Positions 16,999 through 26,174 of a stretch of DNA of 64,000 nt are shown piece after piece. Source of the DNA: Leifsonia psychrotolerans (GTDB lineage Bacteria > Actinomycetota > Actinomycetes > Actinomycetales > Microbacteriaceae); contig NZ_JACCFM010000001.1 in the NCBI RefSeq assembly GCF_013410665.1, forward strand, positions 682,001-746,000. Direction: 5' to 3'. The position numbers and the translations under genes are program-made. Each line of letters begins with the position of its first letter. Position 1 is the first letter of the stretch. A model generated the notes under the pieces. The model had not been told where the DNA came from. It made no database searches and saw only the letters and a list, made by a program, of their open reading frames with translations.

Positions 16999-19517
16999 AG
17001 GCCGGGCCGCAGAGAACCGTTGATCTGCGTCTGGGTGGTCCGGCCCTGGCGGCTTGGCTCGCGGCAGGACTGTTGATTGCGACGCCGCGACCGGTCGTCG
17101 TGGTCGCCGCGGCGGTGCTCTGGGCCGCGGCAATCGGTATTCTGGTGCTGTTCGTGACCGTTCGCCGTCGTCGCGAGCGGCTGTTCACGCCGATGATCGT
17201 TTCGAGATCCCGTGAGCCGATGCCTGAAGGCGGTCTCGGCGTGTGGGCCGCGCTGGCCGTGGCCTGTGCTGTCGCGGCCCTCGTCGCCTCGGCCATTCTG
17301 GCCGAGGCGCCGAATCGGGTGCCGACCGCGCTGCGCACCGCGGCATCCGACCACGCCGTTGTCACGGCCACCCTCACCGTCTGGACTCTTCCCGTGGCGT
17401 CACAGTCGTTTGGCCCTGCGCCCGGGGGTGTGAGCGGCCCGTCGAACCAAGCCAGCCGCGGACGGTTCCGGGCGACCCTCAACACGCTCCGGAGCGGCGA
17501 TGAACAGACGCGCATGTCGGCGCCCGTCCTGGTCTTCGCCACGCTCCCCGCCGATTCTTTACGCATCGGCGAACAGGTGCGGCTCACCGGCTCGCTCGTC
17601 CTGACGGATGCCGGTGACGCGGCATCCGCGCTGCTATTCGGTCGCAGCCCCGTCGAAGTCCTCACGGCGCCGGCGGGCTGGCTCGATTGGGCCAACACGC
17701 TGCGCAGCGGCTTTTCGGCTACTGCCGCTGGGCTGCCCGGCGATGGCGGTGACCTGCTGCCGGGCGTGGCGATCGGCGATACGAGCTCGGTGAGTGACGA
17801 GCTCGATTTGGCGATGAAGGCCAGTTCGCTCAGTCATCTGACAGCGGTTTCGGGGGCTAATTGTGCGGTGGTCATCGCCGGAATCATGCTGTTCGGGCGC
17901 CTGCTCGGGTTGCGACGGACCTGGCGTATCGTCGTCGCACTGATCGCCCTCGCGGGTTTCGTCGTGCTGGTGACGCCGGAACCGAGTGTGCTGCGGTCGG
18001 CCGTGATGGCCTCAGTCGTGCTGATCGTCGGCGGACTGGGCCGTCCGAGCCGTGGGGTGGCGACCCTGGGCCTTGTCGTCGTTGTGTTGCTGGTGGTCGA
18101 CCCTTGGCTGAGCCGTAACTACGGCTTTGCGCTGTCGGTGCTCGCCACGGCCGGCCTGCTCGTGCTGGCGGGGCCGCTTACACGGTCGTTCAGCCGGTGG
18201 ATGCCACAGCCCCTTGCAGCGGTCATCGCCATTCCCTTGGCGGCGCAACTCGCCTGTCAGCCGGTTCTACTCTTACTGTCGCCGACGCTGGCGCTCTATG
18301 GGGTGCCGGCCAATCTGCTGGCCGCTCCGGCCGCGCCGCTGGCCACCGTGATCGGGCTCGTAGCGTGTCTGGTGGGGCCGCTGTGGCCCGGTGCCGCCGC
18401 AGTATTGGCACACATCGCGTGGCTGCCGTCCGCGTGGATTGCCGCTGTTGCCCAGACGGTGAGCGGGCTGTGGGGAAATCGGATGCCGTGGCTCAGCGGG
18501 TTCGCGGGCGTGCTGCTGATCGCGGTCGTGACGGTGCTCGCCCTCGCCCTGCTGTTTCGGAGCGATGACCCAGGGCGATCAATTGAGCCCGAGCCCGAGC
18601 CCGAGCCCGAGCCGGAGCCGGACGGCGTGCCGGCCCGGCGGCGGCTCCTCGCCCGGTGGCCCGCCGCTGCATCGGCAATTCTTCTGATCGTCGCCGGCGG
18701 CTACCTCGGAACGCTCGCGGGTGCCGGCATCAGTCGGGCCGCATCCTTTCCGTCCACCTGGCAGATCGCCGCCTGCGACGTGGGCCAGGGAGATGCCGTG
18801 CTGGTGCGCGACGGCGAGCAGACGGCGTTGGTTGATGTGGGGCCAGACCCGACGCCGCTCGCGGCCTGCCTCGGCGAACTGGGCATTGACCGCATCGACC
18901 TGCTCGTGCTCAGTCACTACGATCTCGATCATGTCGGGGGTCTGAAGGCCGTGCTCGGTCGCGTCGACACCGCCCTGGTTGGCCCACCCGAGAACGCGAA
19001 CGATGAGTGGTTGCACGACCGGCTTCGTGCCGGGGGAGCCGAGGTGCGAGTGGCGGCGCGTGGTGATGTCGGAACGCTGGGCGGCCTGCGCTGGGAGGTG
19101 CTCTGGCCGACTCGCTCCGGCACGGTCGCGTACGTGGGGAATGCCGGAAGTGTCACGGTGCAATTCGATGGGCGCGGCATCCGTTCGATCTTTCTCGGCG
19201 ATCTCGGCGAAGAGTCGCAGAATGCCATGCGGGCGGCATCGCGGCCGGGTGCGGTCGACGTGGTCAAGGTGGCGCATCACGGTTCGGGTGATCAGAGCCC
19301 CGAATTCTATGCCGAATTGCAGGCGACGGTCGGGCTCATCTCGGTGGGGGCTGACAACGGCTATGGGCATCCGACGAAGCGGCTTCTCGATCTGTTGGCC
19401 TCGGTCGGCACCGTCGCGATGCGCACCGACCGGCAGGGGCTGACGGTGGTTGCGCCGTCAACTCAGGGCGACGGGGCGTTGACGGTGTGGACCGAACGAC
19501 AGGCGCGCTCGAAATGA
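16995..19517 (+). CDS. comEC: ComEC/Rec2 family DNA uptake channel
   Basis: 840 aa. The N-terminal OB-like domain is followed by the multi-helix Competence domain (around GVAIGDTSSVSDELDLAMKASSLSHLTAVSGANC) and a C-terminal metallo-beta-lactamase-like domain with the metal motif HYDLDHVGG and a later KVAHHGSGD. It moves single-stranded DNA across the membrane. The two halves are joined by a Glu-Pro dipeptide repeat near residues 532-541, coded by a 6-bp repeat. The other transformation pilus genes are not in this window. Confidence 0.92.
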   Translation: MKAGPQRTVDLRLGGPALAAWLAAGLLIATPRPVVVVAAAVLWAAAIGILVLFVTVRRRRERLFTPMIVSRSREPMPEGGLGVWAALAVACAVAALVASAILAEAPNRVPTALRTAASDHAVVTATLTVWTLPVASQSFGPAPGGVSGPSNQASRGRFRATLNTLRSGDEQTRMSAPVLVFATLPADSLRIGEQVRLTGSLVLTDAGDAASALLFGRSPVEVLTAPAGWLDWANTLRSGFSATAAGLPGDGGDLLPGVAIGDTSSVSDELDLAMKASSLSHLTAVSGANCAVVIAGIMLFGRLLGLRRTWRIVVALIALAGFVVLVTPEPSVLRSAVMASVVLIVGGLGRPSRGVATLGLVVVVLLVVDPWLSRNYGFALSVLATAGLLVLAGPLTRSFSRWMPQPLAAVIAIPLAAQLACQPVLLLLSPTLALYGVPANLLAAPAAPLATVIGLVACLVGPLWPGAAAVLAHIAWLPSAWIAAVAQTVSGLWGNRMPWLSGFAGVLLIAVVTVLALALLFRSDDPGRSIEPEPEPEPEPEPDGVPARRRLLARWPAAASAILLIVAGGYLGTLAGAGISRAASFPSTWQIAACDVGQGDAVLVRDGEQTALVDVGPDPTPLAACLGELGIDRIDLLVLSHYDLDHVGGLKAVLGRVDTALVGPPENANDEWLHDRLRAGGAEVRVAARGDVGTLGGLRWEVLWPTRSGTVAYVGNAGSVTVQFDGRGIRSIFLGDLGEESQNAMRAASRPGAVDVVKVAHHGSGDQSPEFYAELQATVGLISVGADNGYGHPTKRLLDLLASVGTVAMRTDRQGLTVVAPSTQGDGALTVWTERQARSK

Positions 19518-19534
19518 TTGTCGCCGGCCCCGAC

Positions 19535-19540
19535 TAGGCT
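19535..19540 (+). promoter_or_regulatory. -10 box of holA promoter
   Basis: TAGGCT lies 25 nt before the holA GTG (19566). Unlike the leaderless genes nearby, holA keeps a Shine-Dalgarno-like AAAGGGG just before its start. No clear -35 is visible. Confidence 0.35.
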
Positions 19541-19565
19541 GGAATGAGCAATCGAAAGGGGTCGC

Positions 19566-20609
19566 GTGGCGGCACGATCTGGCGCACGCGCCGCAGCACC
19601 GAGCAAGGCGGCGTCGAGTAAGGCAGCGATCCCACAGTTGGCGTGGCATCAGGTGCGTCCGGCGCCCATCGTTTTGGTCTCCGGCACCGAGACTGTGCTG
19701 GCCGAACGCGCCATCCGTCAATTGCGTGACTTTCTGAAGCTCGAAGACGCCAGCCTGGAGGTCAACGACATTCAGGCCGACAGTTATGCGCCGGGCGAAC
19801 TCGTCACCGTCGCCAGCCCGTCGCTGTTTGACGAGCCCCGACTGATTCGGGTGAGCAACGTCGAGAAATGCAGTGATGCGTTCTTGGTTGAAGCGCTCGA
19901 GTATCTCGAGAACCCTGCCGAGGGCGCCTATGTTGTGCTGCGCCATGGCGGTGGGGTGCGCGGCAAGAAGCTGCTCGACACGATTCGTTCCGGGGCCGGT
20001 GGTGGCATCGAGATCGTCTGCGCCGAGCTCAAAAAGGACTCCGAGAAGTACGACTTCGCGACGGCTGAGTTCAAGGCAGCGGGCAAACGGGTCACCGCGA
20101 GCGCGTTGCGTGCTCTGGTCGGCGCGTTCTCCGACGATTTGGCGGAACTCTCGGCAGCCTGCCAGCAGCTCATCGCCGACGCCACCGCCGAGATCACCGA
20201 GACCACGGTCGACCGCTATTACGGTGGTCGGGTCGAAGCCAATGCGTTCAAGGTCGCGGATGCTGCCATTGCCGGCCGGTTGGGTGACGCCCTGGTGATT
20301 CTGCGCCACGCTCTCGCGTCCGGCGCGGACCCGGTTCCGATCGTCGCTGCGTTTGCCAGCAAGATTCGCACCATGGCGAAACTCTTCGGCGTGCGCGGCG
20401 GTTCCGGACAGCTGGCCGCACAGTTCGGTCTTGCCCCGTGGCAGGTCGAGCGCGCGCAGAAAGACCTGCGCGGTTGGTCCGACGAGGGTCTTGCCAACTG
20501 TATTCGTGCCCTCGCCGATGCCGATGCCAGCGTGAAGGGTGCCGGGCGAGACCCGGTCTTCGCTCTCGAGAAGCTCATTGGGATCATCGCGCGTCGCGGC
20601 GCCGAGTAG
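19566..20609 (+). CDS. holA: DNA polymerase III subunit delta
   Basis: 347 aa clamp-loader subunit that opens the sliding clamp. The start of the domain is recognisable as APIVLVSGTETVLAERAIRQLRDF, and the C-terminal helical collar region contains WQVERAQKDLRGWSDEGL. The Lys/Ala-rich first 25 residues are a variable leader. The GTG start has AAAGGGG before it. Its place next to comEC and convergent to rpsT is the usual actinobacterial order. Confidence 0.93.
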   Translation: MAARSGARAAAPSKAASSKAAIPQLAWHQVRPAPIVLVSGTETVLAERAIRQLRDFLKLEDASLEVNDIQADSYAPGELVTVASPSLFDEPRLIRVSNVEKCSDAFLVEALEYLENPAEGAYVVLRHGGGVRGKKLLDTIRSGAGGGIEIVCAELKKDSEKYDFATAEFKAAGKRVTASALRALVGAFSDDLAELSAACQQLIADATAEITETTVDRYYGGRVEANAFKVADAAIAGRLGDALVILRHALASGADPVPIVAAFASKIRTMAKLFGVRGGSGQLAAQFGLAPWQVERAQKDLRGWSDEGLANCIRALADADASVKGAGRDPVFALEKLIGIIARRGAE

Positions 20610-20669
20610 GCCGTCGCAGGCCAAGCCGTCGTAGGCCAAGCCGTCGTAGGGCAAGCCGTCGCAGGCACA
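20610..20669. repeat. 15-bp tandem repeat, four copies, after holA
   Basis: Units at 20610, 20625, 20640 and 20655 follow GCCGTCG(C/T)AGG(C/G)CAA with few differences. The array begins directly at the holA stop codon and its units resemble the sequence around that stop (GCCGAGTAGGCC). No coding function is likely. Confidence 0.8.
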
Positions 20670-20700
20670 AAAAAGCCCCCGTGATAACGGGGGCTTCTTT
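20669..20700. terminator. Bidirectional intrinsic terminator between holA and rpsT
   Basis: A perfect 8-bp stem GCCCCCGT (20675-20682) pairs with ACGGGGGC (20687-20694) around a GATA loop. It has an A-run on the left and TTCTTT on the right, so it can end transcription of the convergent holA and rpsT. Confidence 0.9.
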
Positions 20701-20710
20701 ACAGCGCGCT

Positions 20711-20971
20711 TTAGAGAGCGTTGACCGTCTTCGAGATCGCGGACTTCTTGTTTGCTGCCTGGTTCTTGTGGATGACACCCTTGCTGGCTGCCTTGTCGAG
20801 CTTCTTCGAAGCAACGGCGAGGCTCGCGACGGCCTTGTCCTTGTCGCCAGCGGCGACGGCGACGCGGGTGGCGCGGATGGCGGTCTTGAACTCGCTCTTG
20901 ACCGCCTTGTTGCGCTCCTGAGCCTTCTTGTTGGTGCCAATACGCTTGATCTGCGACTTGATGTTTGCCAC
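20711..20971 (-). CDS. rpsT: 30S ribosomal protein S20
   Basis: 86 aa basic protein of the small ribosomal subunit. It begins [21 protein letters not shown] and is rich in Lys/Ala as expected; length is typical. The start is GTG at 20971 with a weak GAAAG upstream. It shares the terminator at 20669-20700 with holA. The gap 20972-21321 contains its upstream region and no convincing further gene. Confidence 0.97.
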   Translation of the reverse strand: MANIKSQIKRIGTNKKAQERNKAVKSEFKTAIRATRVAVAAGDKDKAVASLAVASKKLDKAASKGVIHKNQAANKKSAISKTVNAL

Positions 20972-21321
20972 GTTTATACGCTTTCGTTAGATTCTGATTT
21001 GGAGTTGCCGCGCGGCGGTAGAGGGGCGCTCTGCGGCGAAAGTCGTGTGGGGTGGGACCCAACACGCAAGTCAACAAGCAACGTTATCATCTTGTCGGCG
21101 ATCGCGATAATCGGCGGTGGTCAGTGGGCCTCGATCAGCGCCTTCGCTGTGTCAAGATCAGGGCCCCGCTTCTGATCCTTGGCTGGGTGTGTGAAGAAGT
21201 CGAAGACAACATCGATTGGTCGATCGATCTGGATGCGGCGCGGAGCACTTGGCATATTCGTGATCCGATACTCGGGCCATGTGCCGGAGGCTATGTATCG
21301 GAGGCCATGTGTCGCGATGCT
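20972..21321. other. Non-coding gap between rpsT and the DUF222/HNH gene
   Basis: This 350-bp stretch holds the rpsT upstream region and the 3' side of the minus-strand HNH gene. I see no gene with family support. Imperfect direct repeats of the form (C/T)ATGT(G/A)(C/T)CGGAGGC occur near 21280-21315. No clear rpsT promoter could be assigned. Confidence 0.5.
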
Positions 21322-23103
21322 TTAGAACGGCGGTTTGTCGGGCAGTGGGGGTTCGGGTTGTGAGTGTCCGATGTAGCCGGTGGGGGTGCTGACGGTGACG
21401 GTGCCGTCGGCTGCTTTGGCGTATCGGATTTTGGAGTGGGTTTTGATTCGGTGGTCGGGGCTGCAGAACGGGAGCAGGTTGGCCAGGTTGGTTGGGCCGT
21501 GATCGCGTTCCCATTCGTGAACGTGGTCGATTTCGGCGGTTACGGCTAACCGGGTGCAGCCCTCGGCGGCGCAGGTGCCATAGATCGCGGCGAGCATGTC
21601 GCGTTGGGCTTTTGTGGGCCGGTATCGGGTGCGGTCGAAGTTGAGGATGGTGCCGTTGATCGGGTCGATGCCGACCCGGCGAAACGCGGGTGCGTCGTCG
21701 AAGAGTTGGGCTGCGGTGACGCTGTCGATCGGACCGTAGCCGTGCAGCACGGCCGGCTGGTCACTTTTCTGCAACAGGCCGAGGATCGGCACCAGCAGCA
21801 GCGGGCGCACTTTCGCGGCGGTCGGGGTGCCGTCACCGGCCAGCCAGGCCACGAACAGGTCGGCCCGGATCTGATCCCGGGAACGACGCGGGTGCCGGGC
21901 GGCGGCGTCCTGCCCGGCCCGGGCAACAAATTCGTGGGTTTCGGGGCCGGTCAGGCCGGCCCGCCGGACGGAACGGCGGGCGGCGGCCCGGGCGGTGGCG
22001 ACGGCCTGTGTGCGTGCGGCGGTTTCGTCGCGGGCGATGCGTTTGGCTGTCGCGTTCAGTCGGGCGGTGATGCGGATGGCGTCGACGCCGCTGATGAACG
22101 CGCTCAACCAGGCCATCCCGTTCGGGGCCGGCTCAACACTCACCCTTCGTTCGGTCACGTCGCGGGCGTGGCGTTGTTCGGCCGGTTCGGCGCGGAGCCG
22201 GTCGGCCAGGGTGCGGGCCTTCTGCCGGAACACACCCGGCGTGAGCCTGGGGCCCTTGAGTGCCAGTTCGGTGTCGTAGGTGGCCACCCGGGCCGGGTCG
22301 GTCAGACCGGTCAGGAAGTGCACCGCAGCACTGGCCTGCGGGTAGCCGATCAGGCCGGCCTGGAACAACGCCCACACTTGTGGCAGGGACGCGGTGAGCA
22401 CGTGGCCCTCGTGGGCGCGGGTGCGGACCAGTTCCGGGGTGAGGTGTAAGTGCAGGGCGGTGTCGAGGGCCGCGCAGCGCACAGCCAGGTCGACGGCGTC
22501 GGGTTGCAGCAGCCCGGATTCGGTGAGGTAGATGCTCGGGTTCTGTCGGGCCATCTCGATCACCGTCGTCAACGCCTCCAGGTGCGCGGCCATCGCCCGG
22601 TTCGCTTCCCGCGCCGCCACCTCGGCCGCGCCGATCGCAGTTCCGATCACCGCGACGGCTGTCGCCGTGGCCGCCACCCCGATCGATGTCGGCAAGAAGC
22701 TGACCAGATCCAGTGGGGCCGGGCCGGGCTCGGGACGGGAGGCGAGCGGGAACGCCGGACCGGCCGGGGACCCGGTTGCGGAATCGGCCATGGAACCGGC
22801 TGGCAGCTCGAGCCTGAGGCCGGCCGCCGGAGTGAGCCTGAGCTCGGCCGCAGAATTGAAGCCAGGGATGGTATCGAACCGAGGATCGTACTCCGCACCC
22901 AGCGCGAGGATGTTTGCCAGCCAGGCCTCATAGATCGGCCGCAACTCCGGCGCGTCCCACTCGGGCTCGTCCCACTCGGGCTCGTCCCGCCTCGCATCAG
23001 AGGCCGCAACCGCCCCCTCGTCCCGGGCTTGCCACTCCGTGGTGCTGAGCTTTCTCAGCGGGTCGAAGGGGGTTTGTCTCGGGACTTCTAGCGGGTCATC
23101 CAT
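21322..23103 (-). CDS. DUF222 and HNH endonuclease domain protein (13E12 family)
   Basis: 593 aa. A variable acidic N-terminus precedes the helical DUF222 region (about 130-420, with TRAHEGHVLTASLPQVWALFQAGLIGYPQASAA) and a C-terminal HNH nuclease fold: GCTRLAVTAEIDHVHEW, then NLLPFCSPDHRIKTH. This is the family found in mycobacterial REP13E12 elements, usually in many copies; its role is unknown. ATG 23103 is 6 nt after a TAAAAT -10 box, so it may be translated from a leaderless mRNA. A paralogue at 46764 is disrupted by a mobile element. Confidence 0.9.
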   Translation of the reverse strand: MDDPLEVPRQTPFDPLRKLSTTEWQARDEGAVAASDARRDEPEWDEPEWDAPELRPIYEAWLANILALGAEYDPRFDTIPGFNSAAELRLTPAAGLRLELPAGSMADSATGSPAGPAFPLASRPEPGPAPLDLVSFLPTSIGVAATATAVAVIGTAIGAAEVAAREANRAMAAHLEALTTVIEMARQNPSIYLTESGLLQPDAVDLAVRCAALDTALHLHLTPELVRTRAHEGHVLTASLPQVWALFQAGLIGYPQASAAVHFLTGLTDPARVATYDTELALKGPRLTPGVFRQKARTLADRLRAEPAEQRHARDVTERRVSVEPAPNGMAWLSAFISGVDAIRITARLNATAKRIARDETAARTQAVATARAAARRSVRRAGLTGPETHEFVARAGQDAAARHPRRSRDQIRADLFVAWLAGDGTPTAAKVRPLLLVPILGLLQKSDQPAVLHGYGPIDSVTAAQLFDDAPAFRRVGIDPINGTILNFDRTRYRPTKAQRDMLAAIYGTCAAEGCTRLAVTAEIDHVHEWERDHGPTNLANLLPFCSPDHRIKTHSKIRYAKAADGTVTVSTPTGYIGHSQPEPPLPDKPPF

Positions 23104-23109
23104 ACCCCC

Positions 23110-23138
23110 ATTTTAGAACATGAATACGAATCAGACAA
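23110..23138 (-). promoter_or_regulatory. Promoter of the DUF222/HNH gene
   Basis: On the minus strand TTGTCT (23133-23138), a 17-bp spacer and TAAAAT (23110-23115) lie 6 nt before the ATG. The arrangement predicts a leaderless transcript. Confidence 0.6.
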
Positions 23139-23164
23139 GAGCATTCCTCACTAATCCCACCAAA

Positions 23165-23188
23165 CATTCGAACAATGTTCGACGAATG
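23165..23188. promoter_or_regulatory. SOS-box-like palindrome upstream of the DUF222/HNH gene
   Basis: TCGAACAATGTTCGA (23168-23182) is a perfect palindrome around one central base. It resembles the actinobacterial LexA site TCGAAC-N4-GTTCGA but with a 3-bp spacer. A further CATTCG/CGAATG pair flanks it. It lies about 30 bp upstream of the -35. The short spacer makes LexA binding uncertain. Confidence 0.35.
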
Positions 23189-23205
23189 GGGCGCGCCGGC
23201 TCTGA

Positions 23206-23355
23206 ATTTCGAGGGACCAAGTATTCCGAGGGGTTCAGTGTGCAGAGGGGGTCCGTATTCAGAGGTGTTGAGCATTCAGAGCGGCCCAGCATTCAGAGCG
23301 GCTCAGCATTCAGAGCGGCTCAGCGTTTAGAAGGGTTCAGTATTCCGTTTCGGTG
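23206..23355. repeat. 17-bp tandem array, eight to nine units
   Basis: Units start at 23206, 23223, 23240, 23257, 23274, 23291, 23308 and 23325, with a partial one at 23342. The best are ATTCAGAGCGGCTCAGC (23291 and 23308, identical). Outer units are degenerate. A 17-bp period shifts the frame, so the array is not coding. The rest of the gap (23356-23496) contains a 15-bp direct repeat (CAGCGCACGCGACGG) near 23435 and 23465 and no gene. Confidence 0.85.
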
Positions 23356-23496
23356 CATGTCCCAGTGACACCACGGAATCAGGGTTGGGGCTCGACGGCC
23401 CGACGGGTCCACGACGAACTCCACGTCTGAAGTCAGCGCACGCGACGGTTCCCAACCGCAGATCAGCGCACGCGACGGCAAGCGATTCGCGCCCGG

Positions 23497-24213
23497 TCAC
23501 GCCGCCGAAAGGCGCCTAGCGACTGTCGCGACCACCGCAGTGAATCGTCCTGGCTGGGCAAGACTCGACAGGTGCGTGGCGCCGGGGATCAGCACACGAG
23601 TTCCGTTCTGGCACACCGCGCGAAAACGCCGCTCCTGTAGCCGGAACTGGTCGTAGCGCCCATTCACGAGCCAGACCGGCCCCGGATACGCCGCCAAATC
23701 CGCCAACGGGTGCAGGGTGCCCGTCGCGCGCAGGCCGGCATCCATGACGTCGAGTGCCACACCGCCGGCGAGTACATCGCGTTGCGCGGCCGCGGGCAAT
23801 AATGCGCGCACTGCTGCGGTGTGCAGCCAGAGCCCGCGATCCGGTAGTCGATGGATGACCGCGGCCAACCCGCGGTACGCGGCCAATGGCCCGCCACGAG
23901 GAACCACGCAGCAGCCGGCAGCGATGAGTCCGGCCACCGCTTCCGGATGCCGCGCCGCATAGGCAATCGAGTAGTAGCCGCCGAGCGACAACCCGACGAG
24001 AAGCACCCGCCCGCCCAGGTCGCGCACACCGGCGTCGATGGCATTGAGCGCCCCGGCGACCGAAAATGTTTCGCCCAGTCGACTTCCGTGGCCGGGCAGA
24101 TCGATCGCCAGTGCCCGGTGGCCCCTGCTCTGGAGGGCGTCGACTTGGTGGCGCCACATCGTGGCGGAGGTGCGGATGCCGTGCACGAAGAGAACCGCGA
24201 CAGGCTCGCTCAT
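23497..24213 (-). CDS. Alpha/beta hydrolase
   Basis: 238 aa. It has the fold's usual landmarks: oxyanion-hole region LFVHGIRTS, nucleophile elbow GLSLGGYYS (catalytic Ser), an Asp near GRYDQ and a late His in GATHLSS. The substrate is not evident. Its start overlaps the stop of the response regulator gene (TGATG), so it is the last gene of the kinase/regulator operon and may act in the same response. Confidence 0.85.
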   Translation of the reverse strand: MSEPVAVLFVHGIRTSATMWRHQVDALQSRGHRALAIDLPGHGSRLGETFSVAGALNAIDAGVRDLGGRVLLVGLSLGGYYSIAYAARHPEAVAGLIAAGCCVVPRGGPLAAYRGLAAVIHRLPDRGLWLHTAAVRALLPAAAQRDVLAGGVALDVMDAGLRATGTLHPLADLAAYPGPVWLVNGRYDQFRLQERRFRAVCQNGTRVLIPGATHLSSLAQPGRFTAVVATVARRLSAA

Positions 24214-24839
24214 CAGTTGCTTCTAATCGTTCCTGCCGCGCGAGCCGCGGCGACAGCCGAGGTGCGCGAGTTGACGCCCAACTTGGTGAAGATGTGCACG
24301 AGATGCGACTTTACGGTGGCCTCACTCAGAAACAGGTCGGCCCCGATTTCACGATTCGAACGCCCGGCGGCGACGAGCGCCAACACCTCGGTTTCTCGCA
24401 GCGTCAGCCTCGTCTCGGGCACGCGCGTGCGCGTGACAAGGCGTGAGGCGACGGCCGGAGCCAGTGCGCTCTCGCCGGCCGCAGCGGCACGTACGGCGGC
24501 CACGAGTTCGATCGGCGGGGCATCCTTGAGTAGAAACCCGCTCGCTCCGGCTTCGATGGCCCCCAGAATGTCGGCGTCGGTGTCGTAATTCGTGAGCACG
24601 AGCACGTGCGGTGCGTTCGATCGAGAGCGCACCTGCCGGGTCGCTGCGGCGCCTTGAAGTTCGCCCGGAAACTGCAGATCCATTAGAACGACGTCGGCGA
24701 CACCCTGCGCGGCGAGTTCGACGGCCTCCTCGGCGGTGGTGGCCTCGGCGACCACCGAGAAGTCGGGCTCTGCCGAGAACAAGGCTCGCAGGCCGGCCCG
24801 CACCACCGGATGGTCATCGGCTAGAAGAAGTCGAATCAT
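24213..24839 (-). CDS. NarL/LuxR-type response regulator
   Basis: 208 aa. The receiver domain begins MIRLLLADDHPVVRAGLRAL and carries the phospho-acceptor Asp in VVLMDLQFPG; the C-terminus is a LuxR-type helix-turn-helix (LTLRETEVLALVAAGRSNREIGADLFLSEATVKSH). ATG 24839 forms an ATGA overlap with the kinase stop and has GGAGG upstream. It should be phosphorylated by the adjacent kinase. Targets are unknown. Confidence 0.93.
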   Translation of the reverse strand: MIRLLLADDHPVVRAGLRALFSAEPDFSVVAEATTAEEAVELAAQGVADVVLMDLQFPGELQGAAATRQVRSRSNAPHVLVLTNYDTDADILGAIEAGASGFLLKDAPPIELVAAVRAAAAGESALAPAVASRLVTRTRVPETRLTLRETEVLALVAAGRSNREIGADLFLSEATVKSHLVHIFTKLGVNSRTSAVAAARAAGTIRSN

Positions 24840-26167
24840 TCCTGGGCCTCCCATTCCGTGTCTGCAGAAGCGTCGGCGTCAGAAGCGTCGGCGTCGGCAG
24901 CAGCGTCTACAGCTTCAGGCCCCACCTCCCGCGGCTCTATTATCTCGTCCTCATCAAGCGGGAACGTCACGGCGAGCGCCGTTCCGTGGGCCGGCTGCGA
25001 TTCGAGCACAAAACTGCCGCCCTGCTGCTCGACCCGTTGGCGAATGGCCATCAGGCCGAACGAATCGGGACGCCCGACGTCGGTCAGCGCCGCGACGTCG
25101 AAGCCCTGCCCGTTGTCGACCACGTCGAGCGCGATCTCATCGGGCATATAACTCAGCGTGATCTCGGCGCGCGTGGCGTGCGCATGCTGACTCACATTCG
25201 CCAGTGACCCCTGCGCGATGCGCAACAGTGTCGCCTCGAGGCGCATGGGCAGGGGCAGCGGGTCGCCCGTGATGTGCAGACTCACCGCGGTCTTCTCAGC
25301 ACTCGGCGCCGCCGCAGCCGTGGCCGTCTCGACCAGACGGGCCAGCGCACCGGGCAGCGATTGGGTTTCCAGTGCTGGAGGGGTGAGCTCCCGGATGAAG
25401 CGGCGCGTCTCGTGCAGATTCGTGGCGGCCGTCTGCCGGGCCAGTTCCAGGTGGGCTCGCGCTGCGGCATCCGTCACGGTGCGCTCGGCGGCGTGGATGA
25501 GCAGCTGAATGCTGGAGAGCCCCTGCGCGACGGTGTCGTGGATCTCGCGCGCCAGACGTTCACGCTCGGCGATGGTGCCCGCCTGGCGCGAGGTGGCGGC
25601 CAGTTCGGCCCGGGTGGCCAGAAGATCGGCGATGAGCCGCTGACGTTCGTTCGCCTCGGCCAGCAGCGCCCGGTAGCCGAGACCGATGGCCACGGCCACG
25701 CCGGCGCCGATCAGCGGGCCGAGCACCGCGCCGAGACTCCAGCCGAGGTGGTAGCTGAGGGCCCAGACGGCGAGAATCACGCTCACGAGCACCGCCGGAA
25801 TGGCGTAGCGCAGCCGCAGCACGTGCAGTTGCAGAAAGAAGAGAGGGAAGACGATATAGGACGCGTCGGGGGCGAGCACCGTGAGCGCGAGCCACAGAAT
25901 CATGAGCGCGGTCAGCCAGACCGGAGTAATCCAGCGTTGGCTGTGCGTGCGAGCGAGCACGCCGCCCGCGGCGTAAACGCCGAGGAAGAGTCCGGCCAGA
26001 GCCACGATCACGCCCGGCAGCGGCCAGACGCCGAATGACGCCCGCACAATGACAAACAGGGTGAGCGCGACGATGAGGGTGTGCAATCCGATGCGGAGGC
26101 CGGTGAAGACCGGGGTCAGCGCGGAATGCGGCAGTCGAGCGCCGAGGGTTGCATCTGGGGTGGACAT
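24836..26167 (-). CDS. NarL-type sensor histidine kinase
   Basis: 443 aa. The N-terminal half has about five or six membrane helices without a large external domain, suggesting an intramembrane or envelope-stress sensor. A HisKA_3 domain follows (LAREIHDTVAQGLSS, His in EIHD), then an HATPase domain with DVVDNGQGFD. The C-terminus is an Asp/Ala-rich tail. ATG 26167 lies 7 nt after a TAGGCT -10 box; the frame is open further upstream but without family similarity. Confidence 0.92.
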   Translation of the reverse strand: MSTPDATLGARLPHSALTPVFTGLRIGLHTLIVALTLFVIVRASFGVWPLPGVIVALAGLFLGVYAAGGVLARTHSQRWITPVWLTALMILWLALTVLAPDASYIVFPLFFLQLHVLRLRYAIPAVLVSVILAVWALSYHLGWSLGAVLGPLIGAGVAVAIGLGYRALLAEANERQRLIADLLATRAELAATSRQAGTIAERERLAREIHDTVAQGLSSIQLLIHAAERTVTDAAARAHLELARQTAATNLHETRRFIRELTPPALETQSLPGALARLVETATAAAAPSAEKTAVSLHITGDPLPLPMRLEATLLRIAQGSLANVSQHAHATRAEITLSYMPDEIALDVVDNGQGFDVAALTDVGRPDSFGLMAIRQRVEQQGGSFVLESQPAHGTALAVTFPLDEDEIIEPREVGPEAVDAAADADASDADASADTEWEAQE

Positions 26168-26174
26168 TGCCTTC

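Noticed and set aside
19458..21077. 539-codon minus-strand open frame across holA and rpsT
   Set aside because: It reads rpsT in the wrong frame and holA in antisense; the real S20 frame lies within it.
21052..21363. 103-codon plus-strand open frame between rpsT and the HNH gene
   Set aside because: No recognised domain and no good ribosome-binding site, and it runs into the 3' end of the HNH gene in antisense.
23120..23368. 82-codon plus-strand open frame across the 17-bp array
   Set aside because: The 17-bp period shifts frame each unit, so the protein has no consistent repeat; no ribosome-binding site or family similarity.
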